From positions 1 through 64,000 of the forward strand of contig CALYLX010000004.1 in NCBI GenBank assembly GCA_944990035.1: a stretch of 64,000 nt of DNA, read 5' to 3'. Of this stretch, positions 26,168 through 40,036 are shown one piece after another (positions within the stretch are counted from its first letter, which is position 1; the number at the start of each line of letters is the position of its first letter). The DNA comes from Clitopilus passeckerianus (taxonomy: Eukaryota > Basidiomycota > Agaricomycetes > Agaricales > Entolomataceae). The notes below the pieces were generated by a model. That model worked only from the letters and a program-made list of their open reading frames with translations, was not told the origin of the DNA and did no database searches. The translations under genes were made by a program, and so were the position numbers.

Positions 26168-26535
26168 ATGAAGGTAAATTCTTGAGAGTGTCCTGGAGAA
26201 CATAGAGCTTAAGGGTAGCCGGGCGCACAAGCTCTTTTCCTTTACCGGTAGCATTCTTCTGGCGAACGTCGTCGCTGCCAGTATCATCTCTGATCATGCG
26301 ACGGTAAGTGGGCGGCTCCTTTCACTGAATCTTGCACATAGTACTCACCGTGTATCAGGAGAACTGTCCTGCTTGTCCAGGTTGCCCTTGGCCCAGACGA
26401 GCTGAATTAGTCGCTATCGAGGCGAGACAGGTCAGCACTTCTGCAACTGAGAAACTAAACGTCCCCATTAACTGCTGCGACCAGCTGACTTGTCCTAAAC
26501 CCCCGTGCTGCCCTCCGTGTCCACCATGCCCTTAA
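26168..26535 (+). CDS. Small cysteine- and proline-rich secreted protein
   Basis: A four-exon gene that simple ORF calling misses because its first exon is only six bases (ATGAAG, 26168-26173). Joining 26232-26303, 26359-26430 and 26485-26535, all phase 0 with GT..AG ends, gives 66 residues. The start MKLFSFTGSILLANVVAAS is a clear signal peptide with an Ala-rich cleavage region. The mature part has eight cysteines in two clusters, CPACPGCP and CPKPPCCPPCPPCP, with proline after most cysteines. The third intron is 54 nt and has no stop in frame; if retained, the protein gains 18 residues and two more cysteines. It resembles small secreted proteins of fungi only in general features; I recognise no family. 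A structural or effector-like cell-surface role is possible. Confidence 0.6.
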
Positions 26536-27184
26536 GAACTTCGTTACGTCGCCACACGAGACAACTAAACAGGGTGAATAGAACCGTGGCCAATGTCGTT
26601 GGTAATCTGTACATTTTGCACTCACCTTAGTACAACAACAAAGTTCCGTCTCTCGACAATCCAAGACAGCACCGAAGGGAGTGTGCAAAGTCTCCAACAA
26701 TAGCACGCGCTTACCATGGTGTCTCGTCTAGAGGGTAGCATCTCTTACTGTCCGTACACCGGCCGAACACCATAGGCATGTTCGACCTCAGATAGTTTCT
26801 GCCGACCCAGGATGATTACCCATTACGAAGAAGGGATTCAGGGGTAAGTAGGCAAAGCTGTGGTGATTTCTGTTCGACTCGCGGGTTGATCACATCGTCA
26901 TTTTCAAGTTCATTGCAATCGGGAGAGCTGGATTAACGCCGGGAAGCTCGTACAACTCGAGGTTGCAAGTACTCAGAAGCAATGACAAAGTGCAGGTCGG
27001 AACCACTCACAATTCCCTATGCAAAGCCCTTCATGCATTAGAGAGTTAAGTCAATATATTGGTAGCCTACACATCCACGATCACCAAACCCTTAACGATA
27101 AACTGCATGAACCATTCATTTGACACAACATACATGAATTACACTAAGATAAAGCATATAGAACGGCGGTAATTAGCCAAAGGC
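26536..27184. other. Intergenic, no gene seen
   Basis: This holds the 3' flank of the cysteine-rich gene and the 3' flank of U2AF2. It becomes AT-rich from about 27040. No coding likeness on either strand. Confidence 0.45.
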
Positions 27185-29365
<2,181 letters not shown>

Positions 29366-29498
29366 GGCTTTGGTTTGAGCGCTTTTCTGAACTTCTTGGT
29401 GGTTGAGAGAAAAGCCTGGAAATTTCGAACTCCGAACATTGCCAAACTTGGGCGCATTGCCGACTGCGCTCACAACCTCGACGTCCTTCACCACAATC
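29366..29498. promoter_or_regulatory. Shared promoter of U2AF2 and FIS1
   Basis: The two start codons are 133 bases apart on opposite strands, leaving no room for separate promoters. No TATA box is visible. Such compact divergent arrangements are common for housekeeping genes. Confidence 0.5.
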
Positions 29499-30173
29499 AT
29501 GCCAACAGAACTACCTTATGCAGCGGATGCTGAGGTCTCACTAACATACGACGAGCTGGATGTGAGCCTGGTCACTAATCTACGATCTCACTCATGGCTG
29601 AACCCTTACTTTCGCAGGTCCTCCGACGTCAATATGCCAAGGAGGTCGAGTCAGCGCACATTACACTACAGACCAAATTCAATTATGCCTGGGGCCTTGT
29701 GAAGAGTCCGGTTAGGGATCACCAGGTGGAGGGTGTGAGGCTCCTGCAAGGTAAAGTGAAGACAAAGTGATCGCGGTGCATGACGTCTAACATCACTGTG
29801 AAGAGATTTACAGAGCCGAGCCTTCCAGGCGAAGAGAATGTCTTTACTATCTGGCACTAGGACACTACAAGATGTCGAATTTTGAAGAAGCTAAACGGTT
29901 CAATGGTGAGTGGACAACTTCAGGACACTGGGGACCCAGCTAATCTCTTGTTAGGACTCCTCTTGGAGAAGGAACCTCAGAATCTACAAGCACAATCTCT
30001 CGGCCAACTTATTGACAGAGGGATTTCGAAAGGTATGTAACATTTGTATCCTTCAATTCGAATACTTACTCATACCCCCTATAGAGGGATACATCGGCAT
30101 GGCTCTAGCAGGCGGTGCAGCCGCACTAGGAACCATCGCCTTGGCTGCTCTAGTACGGCGCGCCCGACGATAA
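29499..30173 (+). CDS. FIS1: Mitochondrial fission protein Fis1
   Basis: A tail-anchored outer-membrane TPR protein that recruits the fission machinery. The exons give [20 protein letters not shown], then [78 protein letters not shown] and [20 protein letters not shown]. The tail is a hydrophobic helix ([20 protein letters not shown]) followed by a basic end, RRARR, the usual mitochondrial targeting arrangement. About 152 residues, as in other fungi. Four introns of about 50-60 nt. The start at 29499 is supported by the conserved acidic N-terminal arm. Confidence 0.95.
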
Positions 30174-30607
30174 TATAGCCACCTCGTCTGACCTTGCCCT
30201 CCCAGGGGTACTCCCCACGACCTCTTATGTAGTTCATACATATGAACCACTTCACCCAAACTCCCCTCTCCGCATGCTTAATACCATCAAACGCCCACTA
30301 TCTCTCGTAGGAGACGACCCAGATGCCCAACATGTATTTCAATATAACCATTATGGCATATACGGCTCTAATTTCCTTCAAGAGAGGAAGATGTGAATGT
30401 GTATATGTGATTTTACAAAAAATCTAAACATAAGGTATTGCTCCTTTCCAAAACTGGTATTCATGAGGGTCCGTCAAAACAATAAAGATACATGGTAAGT
30501 TGCATGAAATTCCCGTTAGTATACTCGTCAGGAAATCGTTGATCAGTTCGTAATGCAGGTTGTTAGTTGAAAAATAATATGATACAGAAGGATATGGGGT
30601 AAAGGTC
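30174..30607. other. Convergent intergenic region
   Basis: This separates the 3' ends of FIS1 and the M50B-like gene. It is AT-rich from about 30350. A long open frame on the minus strand here has a low-complexity, non-family translation and is taken as 3' flank. Confidence 0.45.
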
Positions 30608-31957
30608 CTAAGTGGGAAGAAACGATGCTGTGAACAACTGCTGTGAGTACAGGAATATGCCGAGTAATTTTGTTCCATCCCACCTGCTTGTGCATCCATT
30701 TGCTCTTTCGTGAGCTAAATAAAGGTATGCGTAAGGTCCCTGAGCAAGACTACGCAAAGGAAGCATACCTTGAACGCAAATGAGCCTAGTATGCAGAAGG
30801 CAGCCAGCACCCCTGCTTGGAACAGCACCCAGAAAACGGCCCACACTAAACACAACGAGAAGGATCAGACAGTTAGATCTTAAGTCGTAATGCATGAACG
30901 TACCGTGTGGACCTATCCTTGGAAAAAGTAACGCAAACTGTGTTGCATCCGAGTCGTTAGTTTTGTGGAAGAATCGATCGTCGGCGACGTCCCCTAGATT
31001 AGATGAGTTCACAGCTTCACAAATCCAGCACGAAAAGCGTACAGATCGCAAATAGAACACTAAACGGACGTTGAGACATGACTATAGAATTATAGGAAAA
31101 GAAACGTACTTCATGACGCCAACAAAGAGGCAGTACCACCGCAATGCTTGCCTAGAATGACTGAGGTTACGCAACCGCAACGCGCTCAAACGACACGGGA
31201 CACTAACGCGTGATCAACGAACCAGAACCCTATCAAAAGCCCTTCATATATGAACGTCAGACATATGGTCCTGTGGAATTCAAGAGTATCAGCAGTAGTT
31301 CATATTACACACATGAGTTCCACTCACAGCTTATCCCTCACAAGGGCTAATGGCATAATAAGCCCGATCCCTAGCACAAAGCTCATAATTTTCGCAACCA
31401 AGGTATCCCATCCCGCGAGTACGAATAGTCCCCCTAGCAAGGCTGACCCAATGTACCCAGATGCAAGAATGAACAAAGGCCGTCCGCCTTCCACGATGGT
31501 TGCGCCACCAATATGTGGGTCGATCGTCAATCTTAGTATTCTGCCGCCAGATAATATTGCCTGTTAACATATGAGCCAAAGAGAGGAAGAGGTAGTGGTA
31601 TGCATTACGGCAAATATGTGGCATAGCTCGTGTAGACCGATAGCGAAGAGTTTGAGTGGGGTTATGACGTTGCGGACAATAGGAACGTTCCAGAAGCCGA
31701 AGATGATTACAGCCATTGCCACGATCTGGTAAAATGTGGGGTTAGGCGTTACTCATGTCGAAGGCTGGTGCCAAGCATCCGAGACCTACAACATAAATTA
31801 CGACGACCTAGTATATAGTGCATCAGAAGTGGTGAACTGAATAAACATTCTGTACACAACTCACCTGGTCATTTGAAGGTGCTATTGGTCCGCTTGATAA
31901 TGGGGTTGGAGTTGGGGTTGGTATTGGGGATGCATAGGGCGGTATAGTAAATGCCAT
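30608..31957 (-). CDS. Peptidase M50B-like membrane metalloprotease
   Basis: A multi-pass protein of the fungal M50B-like family. The start MAFTIPPYASPIPTPTPTPL is a Pro/Thr-rich leader. One exon has KLFAIGLHELCHIFA, containing the zinc motif HExxH as HELCH (31618-31632). The next has TIDPHIGGATIVEGG, the conserved Asp-containing loop, and then helices such as ASGYIGSALLGGLFVLAGWD. Later exons give LTFIYEGLLIGFWFVDHA and DDRFFHKTNDSDATQFALLF, a family hallmark, and VWAVFWVLFQAGVLAAFCIL. A last intron inside the tail restores the ending LTKEQMDAQAASFLPT and the TAG at 30608-30610. About eight introns are needed. These proteins probably act inside membranes; their substrates are unknown. All metal-binding residues I can recognise are present. 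Confidence 0.82.
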
Positions 31958-33772
31958 AATTTCTCCTATTCAGGGCCGCCGAGAGGGTCTTCTCCAGTTC
32001 TTCAATATTCCAGTTTTCTTCCCGAGCGGCTGCCGCTTAAGGTTTTCCTTCAAGTTTCCTCAAAGTTTGCAGGAGCAGATGGTGCAAAGAGCAAAGAGAG
32101 ATTCAGACCACTTACAGGAAGCCTGTTTGAGCTGAGGCGTCACAGCCAGTGCTGTACTTGAAGGTTCGAGCACCTGATGGATGTGAGGACGCCTCGTGTA
32201 TCCAGCGATAACTTGGAACACCGGAAGGAAGCCCCGCCAAGGTCGTTTTAGCTCAACATCACGTGGTCGTAGCGCGTTCATCACGCGCCGTCGGGACGTT
32301 ACTTAATACCTCTTTTGGAAGTCTCCCGCCGCTTGACACTTTACTGCCATCTTCACTGTCTTCAATCGTGGTGCTATCACTGCGTTGCCGTTCCAGGTAT
32401 CTTCAAAGAATCGATTGTGGCGCCTTCATCACGAGGACTGATGGGAGGCGTAGCACAAGAATTCGCGTGGATCAAACGTGTCAAGAGGAACCAACGGGGT
32501 CATGGTATCTTTGTATCGCCTTTGGACTTGGTGACTATTCTTCGGGAGACTTCGGGCTGTTGCTGCGGCGAGGGCTAATGTGCCTCATTACACTCCACAC
32601 GAAATAACAACAACTGCAATGCTTTTCCGTGGGGAGGTCTAATCATAGAGACATCCAAATCCCGGCGACGTTTAATCATTTGCTAACCGCCGGACGTGTC
32701 ACCCCCGGCGGAGGGTAGATATCATAACTACTCTATAGCTGTAATGCTCAGCACCATGACTCGTTCCCTGCTAGTATTTCCAGGAAGTCAACAATAACGC
32801 ATCATAGGTAGGCATCTTCCACTCGGTGCCCAGTCAAAATCTTTGAAACCTTCTTATAACTGCCTTCGAACTTGGGCCCTGTCTACGGATCCTATAGTTC
32901 AGCCTTATGTCACTGTTTTCACAAACCCAGAAATTTTTTTCAGGCAAGGACCGGCGCTTGCGGGAGAACGCCCATCATGAGCTCTCCACATACGCAAGAA
33001 TATTCACACCGTCATCGATATGAAGGATCAGCGGTCGACACAAACGGCGTTTGGCATTGTTCCGATTATTCTAACGTCACCCCCTAGGAATCTTGCGAAT
33101 TGATTGTGTGAACCTTGATCAACTGGCTGCTGGGTCGTCGTATCCGGATAACGCATTGCACGGCGAGCATTGCCTTTCAATGCTCCTCGTGAACGTCAGG
33201 TACATTCCCAATACGTCCCCCGCAAGCATCAAAACCTCATAGATCAACCCTTACCCTTGCACACCAATCCTGGCCTGGGTGCTGAGTTTTCCTCGGAACT
33301 CTGAACCCTCGGCAAAGGGACGCTATCGGGAAGATGGGAATAGGAAAAGATCGTGCTTTTTAATACCAATGTTCAACCAGGCCATTCTAATTGCTTTATT
33401 TTGCCGATCAAATGAGAGGCCAGAAAGCTCTGCCAATGGAACTTGGCACTACTGCTTGGCTGTAGTAAACCACGAGCGACCGACTGTTACGGACAACATA
33501 GCCATCCCGAACCTTTTCATATCCGCATCTTCGGCGGGACCTTTAGTCGACATGCCTTATGATAGTACTGCTGGGCATATTTGATTGTGTTTTGCGGGTT
33601 ATATGACATTCATATTCACATGGTGGGGAAACAGACGCTGTAAATTTTCGCTTTTTTTCTGAAACGGCCTGTATGTCTTCAAAAGGTATTAAAGGCCCCA
33701 ACTTTGCACCGAACACTTCGATCTTGCATTCACCAACTAGTATCTTCTCATCTGGACTTCGATTACTTGACC
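31958..33772. other. Gene-poor 1.8 kb
   Basis: No gene can be supported. The M50B-like promoter lies at its left end and the DUF6535 promoter at its right end. A short coding-like stretch on the + strand near 33092-33197 (RIDCVNLDQLAAGSSYPDNA) has no partner exon I can identify and no family likeness. Confidence 0.4.
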
Positions 33773-35468
33773 ATGAATAAACAAGGAGCAATGTCCTTGG
33801 AAGGGCCCGCAGCGTTTACCGGGCCCATCTCGAAAGAGGACCCTATCTGGGAGGACTATATCAAAGAAGCCACCTTTTTCGACCTGAACTTGAGCGAGCA
33901 GTGGCGCCAAGGCCTCGATAGTATCCTCATTTTTGTACGAAGCGTTTCACCAAATGCTCAGGCAGATTACTCAAACTTCACACAGGTCACCCTTTTCATT
34001 GCCATTCTCACGTCGTTCGTGGTGGAAACTCAAAAACAGCTGGAAGTCGATCCCGTCAAAGTCAACAACGAGATTCTGCTGGCAATATTAACCTACCTCG
34101 CCAACGGGACCGCAACTTCGCCTGCAAACTTTGCTATTCCCCAGGTTTACAAGCCTCCCGCAGCCGAGCTTGAGAGTATCATTCAAGAGAACACCCTCCT
34201 GTTCTCAAGCCTCTCACTCTGTGTTGTCACTGCGACTACGGCGACTATCGTCAGACTATGGGTGTACAGATACAGGAAATCGACGACCATGCCTGGCCCA
34301 GGCTCAGCCTACGACAGAGCATTGAGGAGACAACGAGCCTTCAGCGGCATTCGCGTGTGGAAATTGGACCTCATCATCGATATTCTTCCTCTTACTATGA
34401 TCCCTCCCATCGGTATGTTCTGGTGGTACATCTAGTAGGTCTATTCCATCAATCGCGGGATGATGCTGGCTAACATGAATAATTTACAGCACCTACGTGG
34501 AGAAGCAGATGCGTCTGGCTGGTTACATCACAGCTGGCGTCTTCGCGCTTGGCCTATCATTCTTGGTGATCACCCAGTTGAATGGTGCCTTCATAGAAGG
34601 CTGCCCCTTCCAATCGCCACTTTCCGACATGATTAGGTGGTTTGTGGACACCATTCTACCTCGCGCAGCCAAGCGCAGGGTAATTTGGCTGTGTATTTCG
34701 TGTGCCATCATCCTCGCCGGAACCTTGCTGATAACAATATACACATGGACCCCGGAATATCTCCTCGGTTTCTACTTTGCTGCCGCCAGCCTTCTTGCGA
34801 CACAAACGGGCGCACCTAAGCTGACCGACAGATATTACGCCCTCTTCAAAGACCCCTTCCTGACATTAGTCTCATCCTTCATCATCTTCCCGCTGATCTT
34901 TTGCGCCTATGTCAAAGCTTGGTGCAATGGCCGGCAGGCCAGCCCTTGGATCATGTTCTATCTTCTCGGCGCGTTGGTGATGATCGCACATTTCATCGCG
35001 ACAAAGCTGCTGGCGAAGCCCACCCCCGATAACACCCAAGCCGAAGCCATGGCGTGGCTCCTTAGGTGTCCCACTGGCCTAAAGAAAGATAGGATCCTGA
35101 CGAACGCGTGTAAAGCCGGGCAGGAGGATGAGCAGAAGGCACTTCTACTCTCCACCGCTTTTCCTCTCCTTGAGCCTGTGCTAATGTCTGCCCTTGCGGA
35201 GGGGAGCACTGGCAGTGGCAAGGTGGAGGACTGTCTCCATTGCCTGGTACACCTATCCTCCTTCCAGGAGAAAAAGTTGTCACCACTCCAAAATCAGGCA
35301 TCAATGGTTCGGCCCGAGTTACCTGATGACCTTCGGGATGCACTGCAGCGCCTGTGCGGTGACGCATCAGTGGGTTCTTCAATTCAAAGCGCAGCCTCAG
35401 ATCTCCTTGCCCAGTATGAACGCAAAGATGACGAGAAGGCGGAAGAAAAGGTACCAAGCCTGGTTTAA
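33773..35468 (+). CDS. DUF6535-domain membrane protein
   Basis: A protein of about 540 residues from two exons with one intron (about 34433-34489). The DUF6535 block is near the N-terminus: DPIWEDYIKEATFFDLNLSE, QWRQGLDSILIFVRS and FTQVTLFIAILTSFVVETQK. Further membrane helices follow (ENTLLFSSLSLCVVTATTAT; LIIDILPLTMIPPIGMFWWY; LAGYITAGVFALGLSFLVIT; RRVIWLCISCAIILAGTLL; YLLGFYFAAASLLATQ; LTLVSSFIIFPLIFCAYV; IMFYLLGALVMIAHFIATKL), then a soluble alpha-helical C-terminus of about 140 residues. The first ATG gives a short polar leader before the domain. The family is restricted to basidiomycetes and often expanded; its function is unknown. Confidence 0.85.
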
Positions 35469-35777
35469 CCCCGAGAGTACATCATCCGCTCTAATTTCCA
35501 TTCATAATCAAAATACGCAGTCCCCTCTAACATGTCTTAGCTATTTTAATCCTTACCGTATCTTATTCATCGTCAGCGCAGGTAGCTAATGAGAATCAAC
35601 CTTTACCATCAAAGAAACAACATAAGGAGTGTATATTGACATGATACTTAATAGCTAACGTCGAGTTGCCAAAGTGCATGTGTTCGAAATACAAAAGCAT
35701 AGAGAGTAGCATAATATAAACTGTCCAGGAATTTTGAAGCGACTATGAACCGCAAATGTATAAATAGATCCAGATAT
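35469..35777. other. Convergent intergenic region
   Basis: This AT-rich stretch lies between the 3' ends of the DUF6535 and RhoGAP genes and fits 3' flanking sequence of both. No gene seen. Confidence 0.45.
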
Positions 35778-38700
35778 TTACTTCTTATCAACAATCTGAT
35801 CCTCAGCATCGCTATCCAGCGTTCTCCTTGAGAAAGCGGCACTTCTTCCGAGCACGCTCGAGGGCCTCTTTGTAGGACTCTGGCTGCCAGAAAGTCTGTT
35901 TTGTGCCCTGGCGCTCAACGGCGAGCTCGGAGTGGGTGGTGAGCCCGACACGCTGCCACGGCTGTTCAGGTTCTGGACCATACTTGACACAGCTCCTCCG
36001 GCTCGTGGACCACGAGTCATTCTGGGACCTCTAATTCCGCCTGATCCTGCCCTACTGATCGATGAGCGACCAGTCCCTAGGACCTGGTCTTCATTGACAG
36101 TGGGAGATGGGCTACGTGACGTTTCGTTCAGTCCCCCAGATGGCCGTCTGGCGCCAAGGCTTCCACGCTTCTGAGGGGTAGGAGGGATAACGGTTGGCTC
36201 AGCTGGGGGTGGCTTGGGGGATGCAGAAGTCGGTGGTGGGCTGTGAACCTCGGGCTCCTCTGAAGGAGGCTCGACGAAGTTGGGTCTAGTAGGAGTGGAG
36301 TCCATGTCATCCTCCGGAGGAGGCTCCTTGAATGCCGGGCGAGGAGGGTGATCATCGAATTCCGGGGGAGGTTCTTTGAATTGTGGAATCGGGCCGGAGG
36401 AGTGCGACACGGGAGGAGGTGGCGGAGGAGCAATAGGCTTCTCGATAGGTGGTGGCGGTGGTGGGGCGACAAAGGTAGGTGGGGGAGGAGGAGGTACAAG
36501 TGGTTCCTCCGAAACCTCAGAGATGGATGGGCGGGGTGACCTCTTTGTAGGAGTGCTCGGCGACAAGCTCAACGAGGCAGACGGAGGAGGTGACTTGAGG
36601 CGCTGCTGGGCCGCGAGCAACTGTTGTGGGTCAACACCATCCGAGATACGGCTCCTGCTGAGTCGCATGTCAACAAGTGCAGTGCGCTTCCTGGTGGGAG
36701 GTTTTCGCTCAGAATCGCGCTTCTTGCGAGCTATAGTGGGCGGAAGGATGGAGTCGTAGTTCTTGAGCAGGTCAATGAACAGAACTAGAGAAAAACGATT
36801 GGTAAGAAATAATCGATATATCGTTCCGCAACTTACGAGTTGGGTGACGGTCTTGGATTGATAACTCAGTCTCCACCTTAGGCCGAACGATTGCTAAACG
36901 AAAGTCAGAGGTCGTTGCAACTATAAGGAATGTTCAAATACGTACTTCGACCGACAGAAAGAGCAAGCTTAGTCATATAGATCTCAATATCCTCCTCAAC
37001 CGAGGTGGTGTCAATCAGACTGGAAAACGTATGAGATACTCGACGTCGAATCCAAAATGAACAAGTGCTTACTTCTTGAGATGCTTGACGATCTCATCAA
37101 GGACAAGTAGATGAATCCTTGGCATCCTCTGCAGGACAGAGTTCAACTTTTGAATATGCTCCTCCTTGCTTCCTTCTTTTTCTTGCTTGGGTGCGCCGAC
37201 TGTAGGGTATATCTTCCTCAGATCTTCCCAAGCCTCATATAGAGCCAAGGGAGGGTCAAGTTCGAGGACCCACAACTTCACAGTGCTTGCGATGATCGGA
37301 GCATCATATTTAGCCACAAGTTCGGGAGTGATCGGTTGTTCGGAAGGGATAGCGTTGAGAGCTTCACGGAGGTGGTGGACAGCGGGGAGAGGAACTTCGT
37401 AGATCCAGGACTTCCTCTTCTCTGTAGTTGCATTCTCGGATCAGAGTCAAGAAAGGAAACAGGTTTGCGACTAACCTAGGTCATTGGGCAGTCTACCATA
37501 AGACTCGGTCAGACCGGCCAGCATCGCGGTCAACACTGGAGGAATGATATCCTTCTTTTCCTCTTGAAGGCTCGTGATCCCTTGCCATCCACCCTCAGCC
37601 CACTTTCTCAAATCAATACCAAACACGACATCGCACTCGTCATGAGCTGCACTCTCGTAGAGCTCAGCATGCGGGCGGAAGGGTCCAGTGCGATACCTCT
37701 CAATGAGCGCGTTCAAGTCCGAGTCAGGCTGGAACGACGCCACGAGTGTGGAAGACCTCTCGAGGGAAGGTTCTAGCGACTTGGGCAAGTTGGCAAGGGT
37801 GCCTTGGTATTGGAGAAGAACCGTCTTGACGGCCCTCAACCTGTCAGCTTCCCATGCCTGGAGAAGCCTGAGGTTCTCTTCAATCTTCTCCTCGAGGGCC
37901 AACCTCTGGCGGTCAAGTTGGCGTACGGCGACGCGGTAAGACCTGTCGGCGTCCTCGGCATCCTGCCTGGCTCGAACGTAAGCAGGTTCGCCGTTCGGGC
38001 TCGTCGCAAGAGCCTTGCTGACAAGGTTGACGAAGGCACCCGCGCGCTTCGTCAGGTTCTTTTGGGAGCCGAGACCACTGACTGAGACTGGTTCTGGCTT
38101 GTCGAACTCGAATGCCTAAATAAAATAATTAATCTCCTGTTTTTGAGATAGGAATCAAGATCACAACTAACCTTAGGCCTGAACTGATAGAAAGCGTCAT
38201 CAGCATCCTCGAATTGGTTTCCCAATTCACCGAGCCTTCGTAGCAAACCTTCCCTCTCAGTCAATTCCCTCGCGGCATCCTCAGCCCGGTCCAGGCTACC
38301 ATCAAAACCAGGGACGTGGTTCTGCAACCACGACACAAACTCCTCACCGGTGAACGCGTCGGGGTACTCTCCCAAGAGCGGGAACCTGACCGGCCGGAGA
38401 GGCAATTCGGCGGCGGCGCGAGTGAGGAGTTTAGAAACGTCTGCTGGTGCAAAAGCCAGCCCAGCCAAAAGGATGGTCTGAGGTGGAGCTGGGTCAGGAG
38501 GGAGGTCACCCGCCGTGGAAGAAAGAGGGGAGAGCGGCGGAGGAGAGGCGATAAGCGGGGAAGCAGATCGTCGGATATCAGGATGCTCGTCCTCATCGAC
38601 TGCTTTGCCTTTGCCTTTGTCGAGTTTGGCACCTAAGGGCTGGTCGTCTTCGGCAATGGTTTCTTCGGACAGCTTTGAGCTGACGGTGCTAAGAGCACCA

Positions 38701-39636
38701 GCACTTCGCCTTTGAATCTCCTTGAGACGCTGTGAAATGCGTTCAGAGACGCTGGCTGCACGCTGTGGCGTAGTCCGTCCATCAACAGGACGAAGGCGAG
38801 GAGAGGATGTGTAATTGTCTGTAGCCCCGTTCACGTTAGGAGCGAACTTCACGCTGTTAAAAACATTATCTGAATATAGATTCCGCAGTCAAACAGCAAT
38901 TGTGGCGTACTCGTCCTCGGCATCGTCAGCCTTCCTCACTTTTGCCAAGTATTGCTGCTTCAATTTGGCAACATCACCATAAGCCTGCTCGTACGTCTTT
39001 AACCAGTTATCGAGAATGTTGTGCTTGTTCTTCTTGATGCGGTCCTAAACGGGTATCATGATGGTCAGCGGGAGGCGTGGGCAGTGCGTTTGAAACGCGA
39101 CGTACGTTGTAGGCACGCGCCCACTCTTCGAACGGGTCGGCAACGAGGTTGGTGAGTTCCTTTGATATTGAACCATGGGCCTTTCCCTGAGAAACGGACT
39201 CTGCCTGGAGTCCTCGGAAAGCCATGAGCAACGAAGCTCCATCATCAGCTCCGAAGCCAGTTCCTGGTAGAGATAACGATTTAGAGTGGCAAAGGTATGC
39301 TAATGCGATGTGCCTACCAGCTGGCCCAGTTAGCATAGGGTTAGCCAGTGAAGAAGCAAGTTGCCCTTCAAGAAGTGCACGGGCCTAGTACGTCAGAGCA
39401 GTCAGTTCCTGACCGGTCTTCGTCTGAAATGAAGCCAGAATTACCCTTATGAAGGTGATAATCTCTGCATTCTCAGCAATCCCCTTTACAAAAATTCATG
39501 AGAAATGAACGTGTACAGCACAACGCGACTGGACGCTAACCTGTTCCAGTTTGCTATACAAAACTTCGAGACCTTTCCGATAGTCCTGCGACCAGAATGA
39601 ATTGGTGAAACTCAATGGCAAAGACAATACTGCCAT
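35778..39636 (-). CDS. F-BAR, DEP and RhoGAP domain protein (Rgd2-like)
   Basis: A large multidomain regulator of Rho-family GTPases at the cortex, in the domain order of yeast Rgd2. The start MAVLSLPLSFTNSFWSQDYR opens an F-BAR domain (YRKGLEVLYSKLEQ; IAENAEIITFIRARALLEGQ; EEWARAYNDRIKKNKH). A Ser-rich linker with IAEDDQPLGAKLDKGKGK follows. Then comes a DEP-like fold (PDAFTGEEFVSWLQNHVPGF), more coiled coil (RQLDRQRLALEEKIEENLRL), and a RhoGAP-like region (CDVVFGIDLRKWAEGGWQGI; PELVAKYDAPIIASTVKLWV). The C-terminal 250 residues contain proline runs (VPPPPPPTFVAPPPPPP) and FxEPP-type repeats, likely SH3 or profilin ligands. I cannot find the usual GIFRxSG arginine-finger motif. Start choice is fixed by the conserved FWSQDYR block. 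Confidence 0.88.
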
Positions 39637-40036
39637 TTTGCTGGAGAAAAGCCGTGACGGTCGTTAGCAGATGAGTGGTGGATGCAAGCGGAGTGACCAG
39701 TGGCCGTGCCGTTGACGGTTTAGTTGGACCGCTGAGCGTCTCCAACCCTTTCTGGAAATACACATACCCACGTGTCCGTCGGGACTCTACAAAGCTGGTT
39801 TTTGGCAATTTATATAGCTCGAAAATGCGATATATTAGGGCTACGATACTATATTATTGTACGGAAACAACGATTGCAATGGGACTTTTGGCTTTGTCCT
39901 TTTCGTAGACGCGAATTGGCTGAACCGGATATTGCCGAACTCGGCAAAAAATAATTGGGCGTCACAATCCCAAGTTGGTAAACTCACCAGCGTTACGGTA
40001 AAGTCTTTGCTGCTTTGCTCACCGTGCTCGACGACG
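39637..40036. promoter_or_regulatory. Shared promoter of RhoGAP and mL44 genes
   Basis: A 400-base gap between two divergent start codons. It is GC-mixed with AT-rich strings at 39800-39860. An upstream open frame extends the mL44 frame leftward, but the family match begins only near the ATG at 40037. Confidence 0.45.

Noticed and set aside
30424..30607. Long C-terminal tail on the M50B-like protease
   Set aside because: Its translation looks random; a final intron gives a short family-like ending at 30608.
36128..36760. Long glycine- and leucine-rich open frames opposite the RhoGAP tail
   Set aside because: They are shadows of the proline-rich coding sequence on the other strand.
39857..40036. 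Upstream in-frame extension of mL44
   Set aside because: It has no family likeness and the presequence-like start at 40037 fits better.
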